From Ophiocordyceps camponoti-saundersi (nom. inval.) (Eukaryota; Ascomycota; Sordariomycetes; Hypocreales; Ophiocordycipitaceae): a DNA stretch of 64,000 nt. Position 1 is the first letter of the stretch, and the number at the start of each line of letters is the position of its first letter. Below, in pieces: positions 22,869 to 34,200 of the stretch. The stretch covers positions 3,119 to 67,118 of the forward strand of contig PDHQ01000046.1 in assembly GCA_003339415.1 (NCBI GenBank). The letters run 5' to 3'. Both the position numbers and the translations under genes were made by a program. The notes beneath the pieces were generated by a model. That model was given only the letters and a program-made list of their open reading frames with translations. It had not been told where the DNA came from and did not search any database.

Positions 22869-24644
22869 TATAATAGTCTTACTAAGGCGACTATAGAAGT
22901 AAGCTAAAGTAGAGTTATAATTAAAGCTATCGAAAAGAGGAAGGAGAAGGGAGAGAAGCCCCCTTCCTAAGCTAGCTATATACCCCGCGCGATAACTAAG
23001 CGCTATCGGGAAAACCTAAACATATCCGCTATAATCCCCCCTATCTAGCTACGATTAGTTATAGACTAATCCCTTATATAGCCCCCTCCTTAAGCTAGCT
23101 AAGGAAGTAAGAGCGTAGGATAGAAAAGTTACGTACTACTACGCTAGCGAGATATTCTATATAGTCCCTAGCCGATAGCCTAATAGCCTCCGCGGAGATA
23201 AGGATATAAGGGCAGAAAGGCTCCCTTATAGCTTAGGGAATTAAACCCCGATCCTTATAGGGAAGATTCTAATAAGCTTAGAATCGTAATACCTCTTAAG
23301 GTAGGAATTAATAAACTCGTATACTAATAGTAAAAACTTACCTATATAGCTAGCGTATAGGACTAGGTAATATTATACCGGTTACGGGAAGCTTAGAAAA
23401 TACCCTATTCGTAGTAAATAGTAAAGCTAGCCATATATTTATCGCTATATGCTACTAGCGCTAGTTTATAGGCCAGGGCGTAATATAACTACGGTATATA
23501 CTTACTAATAAATCTACGCGCTTAAGCCGCGCGCGGACTATCCTTATATAAGGTAACGTAGCGAGGCCGGAAATTACCTAAGCTATAATATCTAGCGTAT
23601 ACTTATCCCTCCTTACTCGTTATCCCCTTAATTAAAATACTCTAAATTTACCTTTAATTTCCCTACTTTACCTATAAAAAGCCCTAACCTTAATATCCCT
23701 ATTTACTTACGAAGCTTTAGATAGTTACGCTTAAAATAACCGATCTAATTATACTAATAGTAACGCTAGCGCTTAGTAATATTAGAATAAGATTATATAA
23801 ACGCGATATCTATCGGGTTAGTAAAAGGGGGGGGTAGTAAATTAACTAGCGCGTTAGGAATATTCCCGGAACTAAATACTTTATTAAAGCTTTAGAAAAA
23901 GCTAGCGAAGGCTATATATATCGTAAGCTAGTTCTTACGATCTAAGCGCTTTTATAGCTTCTTATATAGCCCGGATAAGAGTAGAATAATCTTAGTATAG
24001 TTAGACTAATATAATAGTCTAGCTTCGAAGAGGGTATATTCCTACCTTATAATATATTCTCCGAAGGGCTCTAATAGCCCCTAACGTATCCTAACTAAGA
24101 AAAAACCTGCTTAGCGCTCCTTATAACTTTCCCCGAGAAGCTTAGAGACGTATGCTAAAAAGGCTTTAGGCTAGTAAGAAAAATCTATAGCTATAATAAT
24201 ATACGGAAAGAATATCTATTAGAAGGTGCTAAGATAAGAAAAGATATAGTAAAACTAGGACTTAGACTCCCTAATTATAGCTCCGTCGATCGTAAATTTA
24301 GTATATATAATAGCTAGCTAAGAATCTAGGCCGGAATAAGCTAAGAGCGGCTTTAATATAAGTAGAATTTAATAGCGTTCTATGCTAAGATCTTACTCTT
24401 ACGTTCGGTTAGCGGTAAGAGGAGCTTTAATTAATATAATAGTCTTATTAAGGCGATTATAGAAGTAAGCTAAAGTAAAGTTATAATTAAAGCTATCGAA
24501 AAGAGGAAAGAGAAAAGAGAGAAGCCCCCTTCCCGAGCTAGCTATATACCCCGCGCGATAACTAAGCGCTATCGGGAAGACCTAAATATATCCGCTATAA
24601 TCCCCCCTATCTAGCCACGATTAGTTATAGACTAATCCCTTATA
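22869..24644. mobile_element. Nested small LTR element (non-autonomous or deleted), 1776 bp
   Basis: Terminal direct repeats of 210 bp (22869-23078 and 24435-24644) share nearly every base and end in TA...TA, the RIP form of TG...CA. The copia host sequence resumes on both sides exactly where copy 1 is continuous (about 4213), with a 5-bp duplication GGGAA (22864-22868)/AGGAA (24645-24649) that differs by one G/A change. The 1356-bp interior has no recognisable gag or pol remnant, is more GC-rich than its host and is too short for an autonomous element. A purine run (about 24417-24424, AAGAGGAG) before the right LTR could be a polypurine tract, suggesting plus orientation, but I could not identify a primer site. 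Confidence 0.82.
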
Positions 24645-25439
24645 AGGAAGCCTAATTATATAAAGAGGTAAGTAGCTATATAGGTTACGATACCCCCTAA
24701 TCTTTTAGTATAACTATTTTAGTATATATATACTAAAAAGGTAAATTAAATATTAATACCTTTAAATATTATATTATCTTAAAAGGCCTTAGTAAAGAGG
24801 GCCTTCTCGTAATCTATTAGGATAATAGATACTTTTAGATTAAAAGCTCGGGCGATATAAGCTATAAATTTAACTTAAATAGATAGTAAATCTATCTTAT
24901 AAGGAATATTATAGCCTCTTCTTTCCCCCGTAAAGCGGTAAGTAAAAAGGGCTAGATAATTTAATTTATTATACTTTACGCTTATATAAAATAAATCGAA
25001 AAAGATAATAGCTTAAAGGCGTTAAGGCTATAAGGCTTAATAAGGTACCTATAATCTCTCTTTTCTAAGTTTAGTAATTATATAAATCTCGTAATTAGTT
25101 ATTAAGATAGCTTTATTAATATTAACCCCCGGTAACTTACCTAGCGAGGCTTATACCTCGGCTTCTAAATAGCTTATACGGGCGTGCTATAAGTCCTTAT
25201 TTATCTTTACGATAAGTTAAGAGAATTATAAATTAACTAAAGCTATTAGGGTTAGCTTAATAACCTAAAGCTATAGCTGCCTAATCCTTATAATTATATA
25301 ATAAAAAGTTACCTTATTTTTTAAGTTATAAAGTTAGCTTATAAAGTTATTCTAAGTATAACCTTTCTTTATAAAAACTATTAAAAAGATAAGATTAATA
25401 TTAAAGTTAAGGTTAAACCTAATATTAGTAAAAGTTATA

Positions 25440-25725
25440 ACTTATATTATTAGACGGGCTGTCCGTTACTAGTAACGTAGGGGTCCTAAAAAGGAGTATA
25501 TTATCGCGATTACCCTCTCGTATATAATATACGGGGAGGGTAGCTATCTAAATACCTAATTAAATATATAAAGTAATAGTAAGGAATGTAAAGAGTGGAG
25601 TAGGGAGTTATAAGATTAGAAGGATCTCGTATAAAAGTTCCTTATAACTCGGGAAGGCTATACGAAGGGACGAGGCTATAAGGATAATACGAGGCTATTA
25701 AGGCATCGTAAGATACCTTAATATA
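25440..25725. mobile_element. Insertion of ~286 bp in copia copy 2, possible solo LTR
   Basis: Copy 1 reads straight through this point (about 6855, GTTATATAATAACC), whereas copy 2 has about 286 extra bases, more GC-rich than the surroundings and containing GACGGGCTGTCC near its left end. Possible ends TATTA...TTAATA would be RIP forms of TGTTA...TTAACA, which would suit a solo LTR. Both flanks are TA repeats, so exact ends and duplication cannot be fixed. Confidence 0.5.
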
Positions 25726-27321
25726 TATAATAACCTATTTTTATCGTTAATATAACTATACTTACCCTTAAGGTAGTAACTTTAGTTATAGTAATAATAA
25801 GGTTAGCTTAGCTATTTAGGTTAAAAATATCGAACTAGTTAAGGGAGTTAAAAATATATATTAAGCACCCCCTATTAAGGAGGACGCTATCTTTTATCTT
25901 TATACCCTTCGAAGCGGGTTTCCCTAAGGCTATAAAAACGTTTAAAGTTTCCTTATCCCTTTATTAGCCGGTAATTCCTTTATTTTCCTTTTTCTATTAA
26001 TTAACTTTCCGTTAAGTTAATCGATTACGGGCTACCTTATCTATAACTTATTAAAGAAAGTTATCGTTAAGATTAATTTAATCTTATAGAAAAGGAGAGA
26101 TTAAATTAAGGAGAACGTAAAAATACCTTTTTTAGTAATTTTCCTTCCTTTTAAACTCTTAAAGATATTTTTAGCTATATTAAGTATAAACCTAAGTATT
26201 ATATTCTCTAAAATTATTAGTTAAAAAAGAAAAGGGAGGGGCCCGTTTTGCCGGGCGGCTATTTTAATCCCTATTTTATAAAATATTTACTTTTATTTAT
26301 TACTTAAGATTATCGTAAATAACGAAAGCTATTTTCTTCTTAATTTAATTAAGCTTAGGGGCCTTATAATTAGCTTTTTTAAACTTCTAAAAAATATTAA
26401 TAAATTAAGGGGCCTTTTTATAATCTTTATAATAAATAAGATTAAGGTTATATTATATTATTTATATAAATAAAAGATATTAATCCCTTATTACGTAAAT
26501 AAAATACTTAATATATACCTTATTAGTAAACTTTACGCTATTTAATTATAAGTAAATCCGCTAAGCTTAGATTAATTAAGTAACTTAGTTATTAATATCT
26601 TTTTTAAAAGGGTCTTATAAAAAGAGATCCCGTAACTTATTTTTAGCTAACTTATATTTAGCCGTTTCTCTAAGCTATATAAAGGCTTAAAAAGTAATAA
26701 GTTTCTCCCTAAAGGAGAAATCCCTTTAGATTAGGGACTAATAAGCTAATAAGAGGCTTACTTAGATAAAAGGATTTATCTTTTTTAGTGCCTTTTTTAT
26801 CTAATAGTATTCTTTTAGGTTTTCTTAGAAATTTAGAAAGGTAAATATTTTATATTTTTCTCTAAGTAGTTAAAAAGTCTTAAGGTTAGGGGTCTCGCTC
26901 CTTATTTAACCTCCTAAGCTTATAAATAAGATTTTTAGTTAATCTAGCTTTATAAAAGTTTTTTATATTTCTAAGTTTATAAAAAACTAAATATTATAGC
27001 CTTATATCGTATTAATAATATCTTAGTATTAATTAATTTAATTTTTAAAGTTTTTAAGAATAAAGGTAAGTTTAACTAATATTATAAAGTTTACTATTAT
27101 ATTAGTTATTATATTAGTTATTATATTATTAAAGTTATTATTAATTATTAAATTAAAAATTAATAAATTTAAAAGTTATAAATTTACTAAAGAAAGTAAT
27201 AATAGCTTTACTTTTATAAAAGCTTAATTAATTAAGTAATTTATAAAATATAAGCTATATAAGCTATAAGAATAGTAAAATTAAATAAATTAGATTAGAA
27301 AGTACTAACCGAGCTTATAAC

Positions 27322-27618
27322 TATTAGATAAGGAGAAAGCGTATAAATTATATTAATTAATATACTTACCCTCTTAAAACGGAGGGAATTATCGTTATCT
27401 TTATATAAGTAATAAAGACTCTCCGTATCTGCCTCTTATACTATAATACCCTTATAAATAAGCCTTTATTCCTATATCCTATATATTGCCTTAGATATAG
27501 CCCTTTTTCCTAATAGGAATTCCGTTTCCTAAGTTGCGGATACGTTGCTATGATGCCTGCACGCCTTAAGGGATGATAAAACACACGCCTAACCCACCCT
27601 TGTCTTAGCCCTCTGACA
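27322..27618 (-). repeat. LTR of copia copy 2 (right, 5' LTR in element orientation)
   Basis: 297 bp partner of 19348-19644. It starts TATTAGA (mutated) and ends with unmutated TCTGACA. The last ~85 bp (GTTGCGGATACGTTGCTATG onward) keep CpA/TpG, showing the same outer-edge protection as copy 1. Confidence 0.92.
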
Positions 27619-27623
27619 GTATA

Positions 27624-28206
27624 TATGTATGTAGGTGAGGTGGTAGCCTGAAGGTAGCCTCTTCACTGTGAAGGGGCACTGACGACAGCAACTCTTTATC
27701 ACGTGACAGAAATTACATCAGCCAGCCCAGCCAGATCTCTGGCGTTATTTCATGGGGTCTAGCGTCTTGGCATTGGGGGAAGATAGTTCTCCCGTCCCTA
27801 GCGTATTTCGTTTTGGCGACCGGATGCCCCAGCATTTTTCACGTCGAGAGCTTTCTCTGGGGACCTTTTACTCCGACTGCTGTAATCTTAGTCTTACTAC
27901 CTACCTACCAGCTGGGAGACAGACAGACAGACAGACAGATACTCGCACCCCCAAACACCAGGCAGAAGCGCCACCATATATCTCGCTAGAGATCGAACCC
28001 TGAAGCTCAGCAGAAACTAGAGAAATTCTTCTGAAAAGTTCTCTTTCCTCCTCCCCGCCTCGTGTTCCGCCCGTCTCGTCGTCGCGACTCGCCTTCAGCC
28101 TCGCCACAGCCTTGGGGTCCGTCAAATCATCTCGCAGCCGCGCGGCATCACAGCCTTCTCGAATGATATGATCGCTCGCCTCTTGTAGGGCGCAGCTGAT
28201 GCGGCC
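27624..28206. other. TRA1 upstream region
   Basis: Non-coding sequence with normal CpA/TpG content, starting immediately after the copia target duplication. It contains a (CAGA)n run at about 27918-27940. No gene supported; it must hold the TRA1 promoter and leader. Confidence 0.55.
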
Positions 28207-31200
28207 ATGGCGGGAACAACCATCGACGACGTCGTGAGGCGTCTGAGCACTGCCGAACTGGGTAGTGCTTCCCGCGGCATCGTCTTGAAAAGAGCATCCT
28301 GGCTGACCATCTCATCTCTTAGATGCGAGACTAAAGCTCGAGGCCGCCACAACTTTACGCGACAGTCTGGATCACTACACCAGCGGATCTATATACCCTC
28401 CCTTCCTCAAGCGCCTCATTCCCATCTTCTTGAACATCCTGCGCGGACCATGCATCTTTCAAAGCAACTCGGCGGAGCAGGTGAGCTCTATATTCTCTGC
28501 ATCTCTGTCCCGCCTTTTCTGTCGCTAATCTGTACAACAGAAACTTCGCCACTGCATTCTCGAAGTACTTCATCGCCTGCCGACCCAGCCAGCTCCCACG
28601 GAGCCGTTCGAACCCTACGCCGAAGAAGTCTGCGATCTGCTCATGCACCTGGTGCGGACAGACAACGAGGATAATGCAACGCTTTGTGTCAAGATAACAT
28701 GCGACATCATGCGCCACCAGAATAAGGTTCTCCAGGGCAAGGTTCAAGCCTTCCTCTCCCTCATCCAGGAGCTCTTCGAGCAGATGGACAAGGTGGTGAG
28801 GGAGCAGCTGGACAACGCGCCCTCCACCACGGCCTCGCAGCCCGGAGCGCCATCCACACCGGGAAGCTCGCAGATGAGCTTTCAGTCTCCCAGGCCAGGT
28901 TCGCCGGTGGCGTCCGTGTCGGACCTGGGGGTGGACCCCCAGCAGCAGAACCGCTCTCTCCTGAGAGGCATGCAGTCGTTCAAGGTCCTGTCCGAATGCC
29001 CCATCATCGTCGTCTCCATATTTCAAGTTTATCGCAATACCGTCACTCAAAACGTCAAGGCTTTCGTCCCCCTCATCAAGGGCGTGCTACTGCTAGAGGC
29101 CAGCGCCCAGAGGCAAGCCCATGCCGACGCTGCCGCCAAAGGTCAGATTTTCACTGGCGTGAGCCCGGCTATCAAGAACAGGGCGGCTTTTGGCGAATTC
29201 ATCACCGCTCAAGTGAAGACGATGAGCTTTCTGGCATACCTCTTGCGACAGTACTCGCAGCAGCTGACAGATTTCCTGCCGACGCTGCCCGATGTTGTCG
29301 TCCGACTGCTCAAGGACTGTCCTCGGGAAAAGTCTGCGGCTAGAAAGGAGTTGCTCATTGCCATTAGGCATGTCATCAACTACAACTTTCGCAAAATATT
29401 CCTGCCTAAAATAGACGAACTCCTGGACGAGAGGACCCTGACTGGTGACGGCTTGACCGTTTACGAGACCATGCGCCCGTTGGCGTTCAGCATGCTTGCC
29501 GACCTCATCCACCATGTGCGAGACTCCCTGAGCCCGGAGCAGATTCGCAAAACGGTCGAGGTCTACACCCGGAACCTGCTGGATAACTTCCCGGGGACAA
29601 GCTTTCAGACCATGAGCGCGAAGCTGCTTCTTAACATGGCCGAGTGCATCGCCAGGCTTCCCAACAAGGTGAACGCGAGGCACTACTTGATCATGATCCT
29701 CAATGCCATTGCCGACAAGTTTGCCGCCATGAATCGCCAGTATCCGAACGCTGTCAAGCTTTCGAAGCAATACCACCAGCAGGCAATGGCCGGCGCGCAC
29801 GAGTCCTATCTGGCCGACAAAGACAGTCGTCCTGACTGGGATGAGACGGACATCTTCTCTGCCGTGCCCATCAAGATTTCCAACCCTCGCGAACGAGGAG
29901 CCGATCCCCTGGTGGACAACAAGTTTCTATTCCGCAACCTCTTGAACGGCCTGAAGAACACGTTTTATCAGCTGAGAACGTGCAACATCGGGACTCCTAT
30001 CGACCCCGAGAATGCGCCTTCGCACTGGCAGGACGTCTCGTACGGCTTCACGGCCGAGGAGGTCAACGTCATTATCAAGCTATTCAGAGAGGGTACTTAC
30101 GTCTTCCGATATTATGAGATTGAGAAGCCGGCCGCGGAGTCTCAATACATGTCGCCTGTCGAGTACATGGCCAACTTCTACATGATCTCGAGCAGCAAGG
30201 AGGAGAAGGACCTGATAGAGACTTTCGCCACAGTTTTTCACTGCATTGATCCTGCCACCTTCCACGAAGTCTTTCAGCAGGAGATTCCTCGGCTGTACGA
30301 CATGATCTTTGAGCACACCGCCTTGCTGCACATACCTCAGTTCTTCCTGGCCAGCGAAGCCACGTCGCCGAGCTTCTGCGGCATGCTTCTGCAGTTTCTC
30401 ATGGAACGCATCGACCAGGTCGGTTCCGCCGACGTCAAGAAGTCATCCATTCTGCTGCGACTGTTCAAATTGGCATTCATGGCCGTCACTCTATTTGCCG
30501 GTCAGAACGAGCAAGTTCTTCTGCCACACGTCGTCAACATTGTCGCCAAGTCTATTGAGCTCTCGACTAAGGCAGAGGAGCCCATGAACTACTTCTTGCT
30601 GTTACGCTCTCTCTTCCGGAGCATAGGCGGCGGCAAGTTCGAGCAGCTATACAAACAGATACTGCCTTTGCTTGAGATGCTTCTGGACGTTCTAAACAAT
30701 CTCCTCATGGCCGCACGAAAGCCGTCCGAAAGAGATCTTTACGTGGAGCTGTGCCTCACCGTACCCGCGCGACTCAGCCATCTCCTCCCTCACCTCAGCT
30801 TTCTGATGCGCCCTTTGGTCGTTGCTCTGCGGGCGGGAACCGATCTCGTCGGCCAGGGCCTGCGAACTCTGGAGCTATGCGTCGACAATCTCACGGCTGA
30901 CTATCTGGACCCTATCATGGCCCCTGTCATCGACGAGCTCATGAACGCCCTCTTCAACCACCTCAAGCCACACCCATACAGCCATTTCCACGCACACACT
31001 ACCATGCGGATTCTCGGCAAGCTCGGAGGCAGAAACAGAAAGTTCATGTCGGGTGCCGTACCTCTCACCTCTAAAACTTACGCGGACGACTCGAGCAGTT
31101 TCGATGTGCGCCTCATCGGATCCAAGAAGGACCGGGCGTTTCCAGCAGACCTGGGCATCGACTCTGCCATTCAAAAGCTGATGGAGGCTCCCAGGCCGGG

Positions 31201-34200
31201 TAAGGCCAGCCAGAATCGCCAGTACGACGAGTACTACAAGGAGCAGGCTCTTCACTTCATAACAGCCCAGCTCAAGTTGCGGATAGGTTATGACCAGTTG
31301 CCGGAAGACTTGCCGAGAATCGTCCGAATTCAGGCCCAGGATCTCATGAACCGCAAGATGGACATCAGCTTGGCGCCGTTCGAGACCTCTCACCGCGACA
31401 AGTCCATTGCGAAGAAAGACGAGCAGGACAAGATCACGAAGCAGCTGATCAAAGCCATCATGTTCGCGGAGACAATACCGTGCTTTAAAGAAAAAGCCGA
31501 CGCATTTCTTCTCGATATCTGCAGGCACTTCGCCATCATCGAAGTAGGGCGATCTCTGGTCGATATCAAACGCACTTTCAGCGCCTTTGACCCAAGAGCC
31601 GGCGAGGGGCCGCTTCATATTGAAACCAGGGTGTTGTCGGATGCAATCGTCGAGTCTCTGGCGTCGGATCACCCCGATCTGCGCGAGGCGGCGATGCGGG
31701 CCATCCGAGAGCTGTACCGATGCGCAGCCGTCATTTTCGGCTCCGAGGCCAACGTCGGGCGTCTGCCTCTCTTCAGTCACCTCAGCAGCACCTTTTGCCA
31801 TAGCTGCTACGAGGAAGAGTGGTTCACCAAGACTGGTGGCAGCTTGGGCATCAACTTTCTACTCACCGAGCTGGACTTTGGCGACCCTTGGGTTACGTCA
31901 AAACAAACCGAGTTCATCCGTGCCCTCATGTACGTGATCAAGGATATGCCTCAGGATCTTCCGGAAAAGACTAGGTGCCTGGCCCAGACGAGCCTCGAAG
32001 TTCTTCTCAGACGCATCACCAAGAATATCAACAAGGAAGATGCACTACCGGTCTTCCAGACGCAGGGCCAACCTCAGGTCAAGCAACCGCGGCTTGCGCA
32101 GATTTGTCTTCAGTTCAATAACGAGCTGTCACACATGAACAAGTTCGTTCGCGAGACGGCCAGGCTGTCGCTGGAGCTCATCGCCAAGGCTGCTGGCTGC
32201 GAGGTCTGGGAGCTTCTTGAGCCATACAGAGACAGGTTCCTGCAACCGATTTACTCCAAGCCCCTGCGCGCGCTGCCTTTCAGCATCCAGATAGGGTACA
32301 TCAACGCCATGACCTATCACATGAGCCTCAAAAGTGACTGGGTCAAGTTTGATGAAAACCTGAACCGCCTACTCATGGAGTCTCTGGCCTTGGCAGACGC
32401 CAACGACGAATCGTTGGCCAACAAACCCGCTGAGTACCGGACGCACGAAAATATCGTCAACCTGAGGGTCTCATGCATCAAGCTACTCAGCATAGCCATG
32501 TCGTTTGAGGAATTTGCCAACAACCCCTGTAAGGGCAAGGTCCTGGCCGTCTTCTTCAAGTGTCTCTACTCCGAGTCGAAGCCGACGATAAATGCGGCCA
32601 ATGACGCGTTGAAGTCGGTATTGACCGTCGACAGGCGTCTGCCAAAAGACTTGCTCCAGGGGGGACTTCGCCCCGTTTTGCAGAGCCTGTCGGATCCTAA
32701 GCGCTTGACGACGCATGGCCTGGATAACTTGTCGCGGCTTCTGAAGCTCCTGACCAGCTACTTCAAGGTCGAAATCGGATCCCGGCTTCTTGACCAGATA
32801 GATTCCATCGTCGAACCCAGCGCCTGGCAGCAGATTTCCTTTACCTTTTTCGAACAAAATCCTCAAACCAAAGTTATCTCGGCAATCTTAAACATCTTCC
32901 ACCTGTTGCCGTCTCAGGCTGAGACCTTCAAAGAGGTTCTCATCGACTGTTTTCTCGGCCTGGAGGAAAAACTGCGGAGAACGATACATAGCCCGTTCAG
33001 GCAGCCAATTTATCTGTACATGAATAGGTACCCCAAGGAAATCTGGGCCTATCTTCTCGGTAGGCTAGACGACATGAAGTATGGGCGGCTATTGGCTCAG
33101 GTTCTGCGTCATCCCGACAGCACTCCTTTGAGGGAGGTGGCCACCGAGAAAGTTGAAGCCCTGATACAAAGATGCAACGAAGCGATGGGGCAGGGGATGG
33201 AGAAGAAGTTTGCGGCGATCGTCAATACTGTCCACGTCCTCGACTCGATAAGCCAGTGGCCGGCCAACAACGGGTGGATGGACAGGAGGGAAAACATAGC
33301 ACGGCTGAAAGCTGTGGGCAAAGACATCGAGAGCCATGTTCGAAGCTACGCTCTTCCGGCCAACCTGCGGCTGCCGGCCTATCAGGCGTCGGAGCAGCTG
33401 ATGAGCATCCTTGTCAAGTCGCTCGACAGGAATCCCCGAGATTTGGACGCGCTATTCAACTTGATCGAGTTGGTGACGAACGACGAGCTTCGCCCGACGC
33501 AGGCGCTCTTCTCGTTTATATACGACAAGATCATCTGCAGCGAGTCCATCGACTTCTGGAAAACGACGTTTCTGCGGTGCCTGGAGATGTACTCGAGCAA
33601 GACGGCGCTGAACAAGACGAAGTTCTTTTTGCTGCACTACATCGTGAGCCCCATCGTGGCCATGGACGTGATGCGTCACTGGAACCAAGGCGAATCCAAC
33701 GGCACGCAGCGGCTTATGGACCGAGGCCTCATCGACGCCGTCAGCACCAGGATCTGGAAAGTCCACCCGGAAATGTCGGCCGACGACCAAGCGCAACCGG
33801 GCATCGATCATACGAGATTTGAGGTCCTTCAGCTCTCTGCGATGCTGGTCAAGTATCACCACGTGCTGCTACAAGAGGCACGCAAAGATATCATCAAGTT
33901 TGGGTGGACCTTTATCCGGCTCGACGACGTCATCAACAAGAACGCGGCGTACGTGGTCATCGGCTACTTCATCGCCCACTACGAGACGCCTCCGAAGATT
34001 GTCAACCAGGTCTACATCTCCCTGCTCAAGACGAACCAGAACGAGGGACGCGCGCTGGTGACGCAAGCGTTGGAGCTCATCGCGCCCGTCCTACCTAAGC
34101 GATGCGGAAGCGGGCCTAATGAGCGCAACGCGGCATGGGCTGTGGCGCCGCGTCGGATCCTGGCGGACGAGGGGCAGAACGTGCAACAGATGACGAGCAT

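Larger units (their letters stand above)
19348..27618 (-). mobile_element. Ty1/copia LTR retrotransposon, full-length copy 2, RIP-destroyed
   Basis: Same family and orientation as the element at 707-8736. LTRs of 297 bp lie at 19348-19644 and 27322-27618, flanked by a perfect GTATA duplication (19343-19347 and 27619-27623). The outermost ends form an intact 7-bp inverted repeat, TGTCAGA...TCTGACA. The half-tRNA-iMet primer site is at 27309-27321 (minus strand GTTATAAGCTCGG). A purine-rich GGGGGTA abuts the left LTR (19645-19652 on the minus strand), consistent with a polypurine tract. Two insertions sit inside: a 1776-bp LTR element (22869-24644) and about 286 bp near 25440-25725. Without them the element is about 6.2 kb, agreeing with copy 1. 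Confidence 0.93.

Noticed and set aside
707..27618. AT-rich blocks as mitochondrial, centromeric or plasmid-derived DNA
   Set aside because: LTR pairs, target duplications and readable copia RT/RNase H remnants show nuclear RIPped retrotransposons.
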